The notes under the pieces were generated by a model. The model worked only from the letters and a program-made list of their open reading frames with translations, made no database searches and was not told the DNA's origin. The translations under genes were made by a program, and so were the position numbers. From Polyangiaceae bacterium (GTDB taxonomy: Bacteria; Myxococcota_A; Polyangia; Polyangiales; Polyangiaceae), in assembly GCA_020849655.1 (NCBI GenBank), contig JADLFU010000189.1:1-42439 (forward strand): a DNA stretch of 42,439 nt. The letters run 5' to 3'. Shown here in pieces: positions 7,187-15,344 of the stretch; the first letter of the stretch is position 1; each line of letters begins with the position of its first letter.

Positions 7187-8728
7187 TCAGACGAGCGACA
7201 GCGCCGACGCCAGCGCCACGACCGGCGCGCCCGTCGGGGTGCCCGTCTGCCAGCTGCCTCCGATGACCGACGAGCCCGCGATGTCGACGTGCAAGAAGGG
7301 CAGATCACCGCCCTCGCGCGTCCGCGCGCGCAGCCCCGAGACGATCTCGAGGAACGCCGCCGGGAACTGGTGCCCCCGCGGCGTGCGCGACGACGGCAGC
7401 GAGTTGCACGACAGCACGTCCTCGGCCGGCGATTTCGCCGCGACGAACGCGTAGTCCTCGGGGCGCAAGGACGAGCGCTCCATCGGGTCTCCGAGCTCCT
7501 CGCCCGCCCGGAGCACGGCCTCCGCGAGCGCGCGGGCGCGGCCGTTCGGGACGAGCGCGGTGAACGGCCCGTACGCGACCGCCGCGTGCCCGGTCAGCGT
7601 CGCGACGGAGAGGAGGGCCGACGCCGAGGTCGCCTCCTCGCGCAGCGCCGCGAGCAGATCGGCGAGCACGAGGCGCCCCTCCGCGTCCGTGTTGCCGACG
7701 CGCACGCGCACGCCCGCGCGCGACGTGAGGATCTCGTCGGTGACGAAGCTGTCGGAGCCGACGCTGTTCCGCACCGCGCCGAGCAGCGCGACGATCCTCA
7801 CATCCTTCGGAGCGCGCTCGGCGACGACGCGCAGCAGCCCGGCGACGGCGGCCGCGCCGCCCTTGTCGCGGCTCATGCCCGCCATGTGGCCGTCGGTCTT
7901 CAGGTCCGCGCCGCCCGTGTCGTAGACGAGCCCCTTGCCCGCGAGCAGCCACGACCGCGCCGCGTCCTTCGGGCCGTACTCGAGGCGGATGACGCGCGGG
8001 TGGTGCCGCGGCACCGCGAGGCTCGCGCGGGCCACGGCGCCGACGAGCGGGTAGCCGCGCGTGATCGCGGCCGCGTCGCGCTCGACCGAGACGGCGACGC
8101 CCGTCCCGCGGAACACCTCCTCGCAGTAGCTCGCCATCCGCTCCGGCGACATGACCTCGGGCTCGGTGCCGCCGATGTCGCGCGCGACCACGCGGCCCGC
8201 CTCGAGCGCCCGCGCGACCTCGACGCCGACGTCGGCCGCGAGGGTCACGCGGGCGGCCCGCGCGGGCCGCTCCGCGCCAGCTCGCAGCTCGTAGGGCTCC
8301 CACGCCGCGCCGAGCGCCGCGAGCGCGGCCACGAGCGGCGCCCGCGCGAAGCGAGCATCCGCGGGCGCGGCCGGCACGACGAGCAGCCGCCGCGCGCCGG
8401 CCGCGAGCGCCTGCGTCACGCCCGCGGCCGTCGCCGCGGAGATCGCCCGGACGTCCTGCTCCCACGCCGAGAGGTCCGGCGTCGTCGACAGCACCAGCCT
8501 CGCGACGGGCCCGAGCAGCGGCAGCACGGAGACGGTCCTCGACGAGGTGAGCCGCCGGTCCGCGGCCTCGGCGGCCTCGATGGCGCGCGTGAGCGGCGCG
8601 GGGAGCTCGCGCTTCGAGAGCGGCCCCTCGCCGACGACGATCACCGCGTCGTGCTCACCCCGCGCCAGCACCTCCGCGAGCGACGAGAGCGGGACGGCAT
8701 CGAGCGGGGGGACGAGCGCGGGCGACAT
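7187..8728 (-). CDS. M17 (leucyl aminopeptidase) family metallopeptidase, NPEPL1-like
   Basis: This 513-residue cytoplasmic aminopeptidase removes N-terminal residues from peptides using two metal ions. The family signature NTDAEGRLVLAD is present (D348, E350, with R352 after it), and the other ligands can be seen in GKGLVYDTGG (K265, D270) and MSRDKGGAA (D288). The YDTGG wording and the RDxGGAA motif fit the NPEPL1-like branch better than E. coli PepA. The start at ATG 8728 is chosen because the open frame further upstream (to 8893) runs through the tRNA-His promoter and gene on the other strand, which is not plausible coding. It is divergent from the tRNA. Confidence 0.85.
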   Translation of the reverse strand: MSPALVPPLDAVPLSSLAEVLARGEHDAVIVVGEGPLSKRELPAPLTRAIEAAEAADRRLTSSRTVSVLPLLGPVARLVLSTTPDLSAWEQDVRAISAATAAGVTQALAAGARRLLVVPAAPADARFARAPLVAALAALGAAWEPYELRAGAERPARAARVTLAADVGVEVARALEAGRVVARDIGGTEPEVMSPERMASYCEEVFRGTGVAVSVERDAAAITRGYPLVGAVARASLAVPRHHPRVIRLEYGPKDAARSWLLAGKGLVYDTGGADLKTDGHMAGMSRDKGGAAAVAGLLRVVAERAPKDVRIVALLGAVRNSVGSDSFVTDEILTSRAGVRVRVGNTDAEGRLVLADLLAALREEATSASALLSVATLTGHAAVAYGPFTALVPNGRARALAEAVLRAGEELGDPMERSSLRPEDYAFVAAKSPAEDVLSCNSLPSSRTPRGHQFPAAFLEIVSGLRARTREGGDLPFLHVDIAGSSVIGGSWQTGTPTGAPVVALASALSLV

Positions 8729-8791
8729 GCGCGCGACCTTCGACCGACGCGGCACCAAAAGCAACCCGCGCGCGGCCGTGATCGGGGCCGC

Positions 8792-8820
8792 TTGCGCGTC
8801 GGGCGGTGTCCTGGTACGGT
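8792..8820 (+). promoter_or_regulatory. Sigma-70-type promoter of tRNA-His
   Basis: TTGCGC at 8792-8797 and TACGGT at 8815-8820 are separated by exactly 17 nt, matching TTGACA and TAnnnT house-keeping promoter elements. The second element ends 15 nt before the tRNA 5' end. This lies outside the aminopeptidase coding region as called here. Confidence 0.55.
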
Positions 8821-8834
8821 CACGGCCCGTTTTT

Positions 8835-8911
8835 GGTGGGTATAGCTCAGCCGGTAGAGCACTGGATTGTGGATCCAGGTGTCGCGGGTTCAAGTCCCGT
8901 TACTCACCCCA
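8835..8911 (+). tRNA. tRNA-His (anticodon GTG)
   Basis: A full cloverleaf is visible: acceptor 8836-8842 pairs with 8901-8907 (one G-T pair), the D arm starts TAGCTCAG, and the anticodon stem CTGGA/TCCAG encloses the loop TTGTGGA with anticodon GTG. The variable loop is 5 nt, and the T stem GCGGG/CCCGT encloses TTCAAGT. The extra G at 8835 opposite C73 (8908) is the identity mark of histidine tRNA, and CCA is encoded at 8909-8911. The SIR2-like gene starts 25 nt after the 3' end; tRNA 3' ends are common integration sites. Confidence 0.97.
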
Positions 8912-8936
8912 AGGTCGACCCCGCGAGGCCCCCGCC

Positions 8937-9938
8937 GTGAGCCGCGCGCGGTTCACGAGAGAGGTCGGCGGCCCGCGCGCGGTGACGCTGGTGCTCGGCG
9001 CGGGCGTGTCGATCGATCGAGGTGCGCCGGCGTGGCGCGCGCTCTCTCGCGATCTCTACACCAAGGCCTTCGGCGAGGCGCCGCCCGCGCTCTCGAGCGA
9101 CGCCGCCGATCCGCTCTCCGATCCGATGGCGCTCGAGCTCGTCCGCGCGCACCTCGGCGAGGCATCGTTCGCCGCGGCGCTGCGGCGGCGCCTGTACGCG
9201 AGGAGCGGCGGGAGGTTCCGGCGGTTGCCGCCTGGCGCGACGCTCGCGGCGGTCGCCGACGTCGTCCGCGCGCAGCAGGCGTCACCGTCGCGCAGGCTGC
9301 TGCGCGTCGTGTCGTTCAACGCGGACGATCACCTCGAGCGCGAGGTGCACCGAGGCAAGGGCTGGCTGGGGGCGCCGATCGCGTGGCCGATCGCGCGCGA
9401 GAGCCAGCCGCCCCGCGCCCTCGGCAAGGGGGGGCGGCCCCCGGTGCCCGTCTACCACGTGCACGGCTTCCTCCCTCGCGACGCCGAGGGGGCGCGGCGG
9501 GCGTGGCAGGACGCGCCGGACACGCTCGTCTTCGCCGACGACGAGTACTGGGCCTCGGTCGCGGAGCCGCTGTCGTTCCCGAACCGCGTGCTCGCCGCCG
9601 CGCTGCACGACTCGGTGTGCGTGTTCGTCGGCACGAGCATGCGCGACCACAACCTCCTGCGCGGGCTCGGGCTGCGCCGCTTCGCGCACCTCCGGGACGC
9701 GAGGGCGGCCGGGCGCGGGGACGCGAGCGTCACGCGCGCGCTCGCCCGCCACTTCTGGCTCACCTCCGAGGCGCCCTCGCCGCTCGCGGAGGTGCTGGAG
9801 CGCAGGGGCGTCACCTCCGTGCTCTGCGACTGGAGGACCGGCGACGCGGCCGAGCTGCTCCGGCGCGCGCTGTTGCCGCGCGCCGTGGGCGCACATGGTG
9901 TACGACCGCCCCCGAGCGATGGGCAAGCGCGCGACTGA
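8937..9938 (+). CDS. SIR2-like (SIR2_2 type) NAD-binding protein
   Basis: This 333-residue protein starts at GTG 8937, just after tRNA-His. It has the Rossmann-type NAD pocket of sirtuin-like defence and signalling proteins: VLGAGVSIDRGAP at residues 19-31, SFNADDHLE (N128, D130) in place of the sirtuin TxNxD stretch, and YHVHGFLPR with the candidate catalytic H176. LVFADDEYW and FVGTSMRDHNLLRGL, near 198-205 and 230-244, are found in SIR2 domains of antiphage proteins such as ThsA, DSR and SIR2-HerA partners, which degrade NAD. No zinc-finger Cys are seen, so a deacetylase role is unlikely. It overlaps the following regulator by 20 nt and forms a unit with the adenine methylase. Defence function is inference. 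Confidence 0.8.
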   Translation: MSRARFTREVGGPRAVTLVLGAGVSIDRGAPAWRALSRDLYTKAFGEAPPALSSDAADPLSDPMALELVRAHLGEASFAAALRRRLYARSGGRFRRLPPGATLAAVADVVRAQQASPSRRLLRVVSFNADDHLEREVHRGKGWLGAPIAWPIARESQPPRALGKGGRPPVPVYHVHGFLPRDAEGARRAWQDAPDTLVFADDEYWASVAEPLSFPNRVLAAALHDSVCVFVGTSMRDHNLLRGLGLRRFAHLRDARAAGRGDASVTRALARHFWLTSEAPSPLAEVLERRGVTSVLCDWRTGDAAELLRRALLPRAVGAHGVRPPPSDGQARD

Positions 9939-10545
9939 TCAGCCCCCAGCGGGCGCGGACGATCGCGCGCCCCGCGTGGAGCTCGCGAAGCGCGCGCTGC
10001 TCGAGGGGGTCGGCGCGGAGGTGGCCTCGTCGTTCCCCGGCATCACGCGGCTCGGGGGGCAGATCGTCGCCGCGCTCTACCTGGCGGAGGGGCCGCAGTC
10101 GATGGACCAGCTGACGGCCGAGCTCGGCTGCGCGAAGAGCAACATCTTCGGCAACGTGCGCGGCCTCGAGGCCGCGGGGATCGTCGAGCGCCGGCGCGAG
10201 GCGGGCGCCCGCCACGACGTGTTCACGCTGCGCGGCCCGTACCCCGACGTCATCATCGGCGCGTACGTCGCGAGGCTGCGGCGGCTCGTCTACGACAAGG
10301 TCGCGCTCGCGGACCGCGCGCTCGCCCTGCTCGGCGACGAGCGAGGCCGCGACGCCGACGCCCTGCGCGGCCGGCTCACCGTGCTGCGCCGCAAGTACGC
10401 GCTGTTCGGCCGCATCTTCGAGCGCGTGCTGCCCGCGATGGAGGGCCCGATCGATCTCGAGGACCTGCTGTCGCGCGTGCCCTCCGGCGTGTTCGACGCC
10501 CTCGCGCGGCTCGGGCGCGCGCTCCCGAAGAGGCCGACCAGATGA
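9919..10545 (+). CDS. GbsR/MarR-type winged-helix regulator
   Basis: This 208-residue protein starts at ATG 9919 (an in-frame ATG at 9895 is possible; neither has a clear ribosome-binding site). Residues about 35-105 form a winged helix of the GbsR branch of the MarR superfamily: a helix FPGITRLGGQIVAALYL, the PQSMDQLTAEL helix, the recognition helix CAKSNIFGNVRGLEAAGIV, then the wing ERRREAGARHDVFTL. The C-terminal half is helical and probably dimerises. It overlaps the SIR2 gene by 20 nt and the methylase by ATGA, so it is the middle gene of a coupled three-gene unit. It may repress the unit or act as its sensor. Confidence 0.78.
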   Translation: MGKRATDQPPAGADDRAPRVELAKRALLEGVGAEVASSFPGITRLGGQIVAALYLAEGPQSMDQLTAELGCAKSNIFGNVRGLEAAGIVERRREAGARHDVFTLRGPYPDVIIGAYVARLRRLVYDKVALADRALALLGDERGRDADALRGRLTVLRRKYALFGRIFERVLPAMEGPIDLEDLLSRVPSGVFDALARLGRALPKRPTR

Positions 10546-11353
10546 GCGTCACCGAGGTCGATCGCGCCGGGCACCCGTTCTGGAAGTGGGTGGGAGGCAA
10601 GCGCCAGCTGCTCTCGCGCCTCGTGCCGATGGTGCCCGCGCGCTTCGGGCGCTACCACGAGCCCTTCATCGGCGGCGGCGCGCTCTACTTTGCGCTCGGC
10701 CCGCGGCACGCGACGATCGCTGACTCGAACACTCGCCTCGTGCGCACGTACCGTGGGGTGCAGGGACACGTGGACGAGGTCATCCTCCGGCTCTCGGGCC
10801 TGTCGAACGACCGCGAGACCTTCGAGCGCGTGCGCGCGAGCGACGTCGACGCGATGTCCGACGCGGGCGTGGCCGCGTGGCTCGTCTACCTCAACAAGAC
10901 GGGTTTCAACGGCCTGTACCGCGTCAACTCGCGCAACATCTACAACGTGCCCTTCGGCGCGATGACGAAGCCGAACATCTGCGACGAGCGGCGGCTGCGC
11001 GCGTGCGCGGCGCAGCTCGCGACGACCGAGATCCTCGACGCCGGGTTCGAGACGGTGCTCGACCGCGCGTCGAAGGGCGATTTCGTGTACTTCGACCCGC
11101 CGTACGTGCCCCTGTCGACGAGCTCGATGTTCGTCAGCTACACGAAGGACGGCTTCGGCATGGACGACCAGCGGCGGCTCGTCGAGGTGGCGGCGACGCT
11201 GAAGCGCCGCGGCGTGCACGTGCTCCTGTCGAACTCCGCCGCGCCCGCGGTGTACGAGCTGTACCGAGGCTTCGAGATCGAGGAGGTGGAGCTGCAGCGG
11301 CTCGTCGGCGCGAAGTCCTCGAGCCGCGGCGCCATCAAGGAGCTCTTGATCCG

Positions 11354-11357
<4 letters not shown>
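10542..11357 (+). CDS. Dam/DpnM-type DNA adenine N6-methyltransferase (D12 class)
   Basis: This 271-residue methylase transfers a methyl group from SAM to adenine N6, in this class usually within GATC. The motifs run in alpha order: KWVGGKRQLL (residues 15-24, motif X), EPFIGGGALYF (40-50, SAM-binding motif I), LNKTGFNGLYRVN (117-129, typical of Dam/DpnM), and the catalytic DPPY at 185-188. Length matches Dam (about 275). No restriction endonuclease is adjacent, so it is either an orphan methylase or the self-marking component of the SIR2/GbsR unit it overlaps (ATGA at 10542). Its TAA stop overlaps the convergent acidic-protein stop. GATC specificity is an expectation, not shown. Confidence 0.9.
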
Positions 11358-11887
<530 letters not shown>

Positions 11888-11963
11888 CGTGGCCTCGCAG
11901 AAGCTCGGGGCGCGCACGCTAGACCAAGCCCGAGCGCCGCGCAAAGCGCGCCGGGCCGAGGGG

Positions 11964-11992
11964 TTGACCTCCGCCGCGGCGATGCGCATCTG
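11964..11992 (+). promoter_or_regulatory. Candidate promoter of hsp20
   Basis: TTGACC (11964-11969) and CATCTG (11987-11992) are 17 nt apart, about 80 nt upstream of the Hsp20 ATG. The first element is close to TTGACA and the second weak. No CIRCE or sigma-32 consensus is seen in the leader. Confidence 0.35.
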
Positions 11993-12071
11993 TGGTCTGC
12001 CGCCGGCGAGCCGCTCCGAGAGGAGGCGCAGCAGGCGGCGAGCCCGTTCACCCCTGTCGAAGGAGACTGTC

Positions 12072-12449
12072 ATGGTCCGCCTGTTCAATGATCTGCACAC
12101 GCCGTTCTCGCTGTTCCACACGCTCCCTCGCGAGGCCTTCGAGCCGCGTGAGCCCGCCCCCGTCGCGGTGCGCGACGCCGACGGCGCCTACGAGCTCTCG
12201 CTCGACCTGCCCGGCGTCTCGCAGAAGGACGTCGACATCACGCTCGAAGGCGCGCTCCTGTCGCTCGTCGCGCGGCGCACGTTCAAGCTGGCGGACGGCA
12301 CCGAGGAGGTCCGCACGCTGACGCGCCGGTTCAAGCTCCCCACGAAGGGCGACGCCGACAAGACCACCGCGGCCCTGAAGGACGGCGTGCTCACCGTCCG
12401 CGTCGCGAAGTTCGAGGCGCCCGCGGTGCAGAAGATCGCGGTGACCTGA
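12072..12449 (+). CDS. Small heat-shock protein, Hsp20/alpha-crystallin family
   Basis: This 125-residue ATP-independent holdase binds unfolding proteins in the cytoplasm. The ATG at 12072 is preceded by a strong AAGGAG (12060-12065) at 6 nt spacing. The alpha-crystallin domain covers about residues 30-118: VRDADGAYELSLDLPGVSQK, DVDITLEGALLSLVARR, then the conserved ALKDGVLTVRVAK near 104-116. The N-terminal arm is short and rich in Phe (LFNDLHTPFSLFHTL), and the C-terminal tail is also short (KIAVT). This fits the compact bacterial sHsp size. It is followed by a near-perfect palindrome (12476-12509). Heat regulation is likely but no operator is visible. Confidence 0.92.
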   Translation: MVRLFNDLHTPFSLFHTLPREAFEPREPAPVAVRDADGAYELSLDLPGVSQKDVDITLEGALLSLVARRTFKLADGTEEVRTLTRRFKLPTKGDADKTTAALKDGVLTVRVAKFEAPAVQKIAVT

Positions 12450-12475
12450 GGGCGCGCAGCCGGGCGCTCGGCGGC

Positions 12476-12509
12476 GGTCGCTCACGGAACGATCGTTCCG
12501 CGAGCGACC
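12476..12509. terminator. 34-nt near-perfect palindrome after hsp20
   Basis: GGTCGCTC and the matching GAGCGACC flank a core GGAACGATCGTTCC; only one base pair (A/G) breaks symmetry around 12492.5. As RNA it would form a 16-bp stem with almost no loop. It has no T run. It may terminate hsp20, or be an operator for the FHA/sigma-54 gene that starts 70 nt later. Confidence 0.5.
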
Positions 12510-12579
12510 CTCGGGCTCGAGCGGGCGCGCCCTCGTCGATTCCGTGAAAGCGCGCGCCCGAGCGGTCGACCTGGCTGGC

Positions 12580-13809
12580 ATGAAGCTCACCACGCCCCCC
12601 GCGCGCACCTGGACCATCGACGCCTGCACCTCCGGCGGCACCAGGCGCGTCGGACTGTCGGAGGGCGAGTCGATCGTGGTCGGCTCGTCGCCGCGCAACG
12701 ACATCACGGTCGAGGCGCCCGGGGTCGCGCCGCGCCACTGCCGCATCGGCGTCGAGGACGGCGCGCTCGTCGTGCGCGATCTCGGCGCGCTCGGGGTGTA
12801 CGGCGGCGGCGGCGCGTGGGTGCAGGAGGCCCGCTTCGGCGACGACGGCACCTTCGCGATCCCGGACACGCTGTTCGTGTGCGCGCCCTTCCTCGTCGAC
12901 GCGCCCGACGCGGGCGACGAGCGACCCCTCGACGGCGTCGTCGGCGACAGCGCGCCGATGCGGCGGCTCGCGCGGCAGGTGCGCAGGTACGCGCCGCTGC
13001 GCGCCTCGGTGCTCATCCGAGGCGAGACGGGATCGGGCAAGGAGCTGGTCGCGGCGGCGCTCCACGCCGAGAGCGCGCGGGCCGACCGGCCCTTCGTCCC
13101 GCTCAACATGGGCGCCCTGCCGCCGGAGCTCGCCGACTCGGAGCTGTTCGGCCACGAGCGCGGGGCGTTCACCGGCGCCGTCGCGCAGCGGCGTGGCGCG
13201 TTCGAGGCCGCGGGCGCGGGGACGCTGTTCCTCGACGAGATCGGCGAGCTCCCGCTGTCATGTCAGGCGAAGCTGCTGCGCACGCTCGAGTGCGGCGAGG
13301 TGCGCCCGCTCGGCGCGTCGGGCCTGCGCCGCGCCGAGGCGCGCGTGGTGGCGGCCACGTGGCAGTCGCTCTCGGCGCGCGTCGCGGAAGGATCGTTCCG
13401 CGAGGATCTCTACCACCGGCTCGCGGTGCTCACCGTCGACGTGCCCCCGCTGCGCGAGCGGCGCGCCGACCTGCCCGCGCTGGCGCGGCTGTTCCTCGGC
13501 GCGCTGGAGCCGGACGTGGGGCCGAAGCAGCTCCACCCGTCGACGCTCGCGCGCCTCGGCCAGTACGCCTTCCCCGGGAACGTGCGCGAGCTGAAGAACC
13601 TCCTCCTGCGCGCGGCGCTCGCGGCCGAGGGGCGCGTCATCCGCCCGGTCCACCTGCAGCTCGGCGTGGAGTCGGCGCCGCGACGCCCCGCGACGCCGCA
13701 CGAGCGCACCCGCCAGATCGTCGAGCGCCACGGCGGCAACGTCACGCGCACCGCGAGGACGCTCGGCGTCTCCCGCACCACCGTCCGCCGCTGGCTGGCG
13801 CGGGCGTGA
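12580..13809 (+). CDS. FHA-domain sigma-54-dependent transcriptional activator
   Basis: This 409-residue enhancer-binding protein is controlled by phosphothreonine rather than by a receiver domain. Residues about 25-105 are an FHA domain (VVGSSPRNDITVEAPGVAPRH has the GR/S..H core). The AAA+ domain spans 118-345, with Walker A GETGSGKE at 148-155, the sigma-54 contact loop GAFTGA at 195-200, Walker B LFLDE at 216-220 and FPGNVREL near 331. A Fis-type helix-turn-helix closes the protein (HGGNVTRTARTLGVSRTTVRRW, split across 384-405). An ATG (12580) is preferred to the GTG 36 nt upstream. FHA activators of this layout are a myxobacterial speciality and would be driven by a Ser/Thr kinase such as those in this window. 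Confidence 0.9.
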   Translation: MKLTTPPARTWTIDACTSGGTRRVGLSEGESIVVGSSPRNDITVEAPGVAPRHCRIGVEDGALVVRDLGALGVYGGGGAWVQEARFGDDGTFAIPDTLFVCAPFLVDAPDAGDERPLDGVVGDSAPMRRLARQVRRYAPLRASVLIRGETGSGKELVAAALHAESARADRPFVPLNMGALPPELADSELFGHERGAFTGAVAQRRGAFEAAGAGTLFLDEIGELPLSCQAKLLRTLECGEVRPLGASGLRRAEARVVAATWQSLSARVAEGSFREDLYHRLAVLTVDVPPLRERRADLPALARLFLGALEPDVGPKQLHPSTLARLGQYAFPGNVRELKNLLLRAALAAEGRVIRPVHLQLGVESAPRRPATPHERTRQIVERHGGNVTRTARTLGVSRTTVRRWLARA

Positions 13810-13857
13810 CCGCGATCCCGACGCTGGGTTTCCTGGGGGACTGTCCACGAGAGCGCT

Positions 13858-14451
13858 TCAGGCGCCCGCGTCGCCTCGGCGCTCTGTCTCCAGCTTGCGC
13901 TCGGCACGCTCGAGGAGCGCGTCCAGCTCGGCGCGCGCGCCGACCGCGCCGACGAGCTCCTGTCGGAGGCGTGTGGCGGTGACGACGCGGTAGCCTCCCT
14001 CGACCTCTCGCGACAACGGGAGCTCCGACACCACGCACGTGAGGAGCCGGGCTGGGCCCGCCCAGGGCCGCACGAGGACGCTGTCGTGGTGAGGCGTCTC
14101 ACCGATGAGCCCCGCCTCCGCGAGCCGCGTGAGGGCCACGGTGTCGCGCAGGTAGGCGTGGACGTCGCCCGCGGAGAGGAAGCCGAAGCCGTGCGCGAGG
14201 CGCATGGCGGTGTCCACGCCGAAGACCGCCTGCTCGCGGAGGGCGTCGATGATGTCCGTGGCGGGGGCGCGGAGGAGGGACGCGCGCACGTCGCCGGCGC
14301 CCCGAAAGAGCAGCGGAACCACACGTACCAGGGAGCGTGCGCGTGAGCCGCCCAGCTCGCGCGCGAGCCTCTGCCGATGGAGGCGTGCCTGGTCACGGCG
14401 CGCTGCCGCGAGGCGTTCTTCTGCGCTCGGGCCACGCCTTCGCTCAGTCAT
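13858..14451 (-). CDS. Unknown protein, partner of nucleotidyltransferase
   Basis: This 197-residue protein starts at ATG 14451, overlapping the last 8 nt of the nucleotidyltransferase gene. The first 45 residues are strongly basic (ERRRGPSAEERLAAARRDQ and so on). The middle (about 50-115) is helical, and residues about 110-145 look like a winged helix (DTVALTRLAEAGLIGE, then a beta pair DSVLVRPW). It ends with a helical, charged tail. I do not recognise the family. The overlap and the pairing suggest a partner that binds or regulates the nucleotidyltransferase, as AbiEi-type antitoxins do, although gene order here is the reverse of abiE. Confidence 0.55.
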   Translation of the reverse strand: MTERRRGPSAEERLAAARRDQARLHRQRLARELGGSRARSLVRVVPLLFRGAGDVRASLLRAPATDIIDALREQAVFGVDTAMRLAHGFGFLSAGDVHAYLRDTVALTRLAEAGLIGETPHHDSVLVRPWAGPARLLTCVVSELPLSREVEGGYRVVTATRLRQELVGAVGARAELDALLERAERKLETERRGDAGA

Positions 14452-15175
14452 GGCCGCCGGTGACCCTGTCGAGGAGCGCGTGGAAGCGCCCGAGCCCGTC
14501 GGCGACCTGTGTCCGGACCGGTCCGTAGCCCTCCGCGCCTGCGTCGGTGAAGGCGGGGTCACGCTCGAGCGCCAGCATGGCGTCCTGCGCGCTCGCCGCG
14601 GCGTCTTCCAGGCGAATCGCGTCGACGGCGCGGAGCAGCGCGACGAGCTCACGCGCGAAGGGCTCGTCGTGGCGACGCTCGGCCAGCAGGAGCAGCGCCT
14701 GCAGCTTGTCCTTGCTGCCTTTGTGGGCGCGCTCCGTCAGCAGCTTGCTCGCCACGAACCCGGCCGGCGTGAGCGCCCGCCCGCCCCCCTCGAGCGCCGT
14801 CGTGGCGTTCGCGTCGCCCACGATGCGGGAGAGATCCTCGAAGACCATCACCCTCAGCGCCCCCGCGCCGCCGATGTGATCCCCGTCGCGTGGATCGCCG
14901 AAGCCGAGGAGATCGAACACCACGCCGTCGTCGCTCACGAAGGTCGCGGTGCCGTGCTCGTGGGCGTAGCCGCGCTCCGCGAGCGCCGCGACGATCGCGT
15001 CGCCCTCGTCCGCGACGAGCCGCTCCGGGACACAGACGTCCACGTCCTCGGTGAGGGCCGGCACCGCGGTCTCGAAGCCGAAGAGCCCCGACGATCCGAC
15101 GAGCACCGGGCTGTCGCCCAGGGGCCCCTCCCGCAGCGCGCCGAGCACCCTCCTGGACACGTCGCGACTGGTCAC
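14444..15175 (-). CDS. Nucleotidyltransferase-fold protein (AbiEii/MNT-like)
   Basis: This protein of about 243 residues starts at GTG 15175; an in-frame GTG at 15217 would add 14 residues and has a better purine stretch upstream, so the start is uncertain. Residues 26-47 match the polymerase-beta-like nucleotidyltransferase core: VLVGSS (G27, S28), then 15 residues, then DVDV (D44, D46), the metal-binding pair. A later conserved stretch DGVVFDLLGFGD may supply a third carboxylate. The C-terminal half is helical (FVASKLLTERAHKGSKDK), as in AbiEii, which transfers nucleotides to target RNA in type IV toxin-antitoxin systems. It is followed with overlap by the unknown 197-residue protein. The target is unknown. 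Confidence 0.65.
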   Translation of the reverse strand: MTSRDVSRRVLGALREGPLGDSPVLVGSSGLFGFETAVPALTEDVDVCVPERLVADEGDAIVAALAERGYAHEHGTATFVSDDGVVFDLLGFGDPRDGDHIGGAGALRVMVFEDLSRIVGDANATTALEGGGRALTPAGFVASKLLTERAHKGSKDKLQALLLLAERRHDEPFARELVALLRAVDAIRLEDAAASAQDAMLALERDPAFTDAGAEGYGPVRTQVADGLGRFHALLDRVTGGHD

Positions 15176-15344
15176 CCCGCGAGCATAGGCACCTCTCTGC
15201 GAGGCGACCACCGGCACGGGTCACGACCCCTGGGCGTCCTCGGCGCCAAGGGGGAACGACGAGGGGTTGGCCGCGACGGCGCTCCACGCCAGGAACGCCC
15301 GGCGCCTCCCGGAGCGCCGCCCGGCTCGCGCGGGCGTGGTCGCG

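Noticed and set aside
8729-8893. N-terminal extension of the aminopeptidase frame through the tRNA-His gene on the other strand
   Set aside because: The extra 55 residues are antisense of the tRNA and its promoter and match no M17 N-terminus; ATG 8728 is the sensible start.
13385-13405. Second copy of a GGAxGATCGTTCC-like word inside the FHA/sigma-54 gene
   Set aside because: It codes for the conserved GSFREDL segment of the AAA+ domain, so the likeness to the 12476-12509 palindrome is chance.
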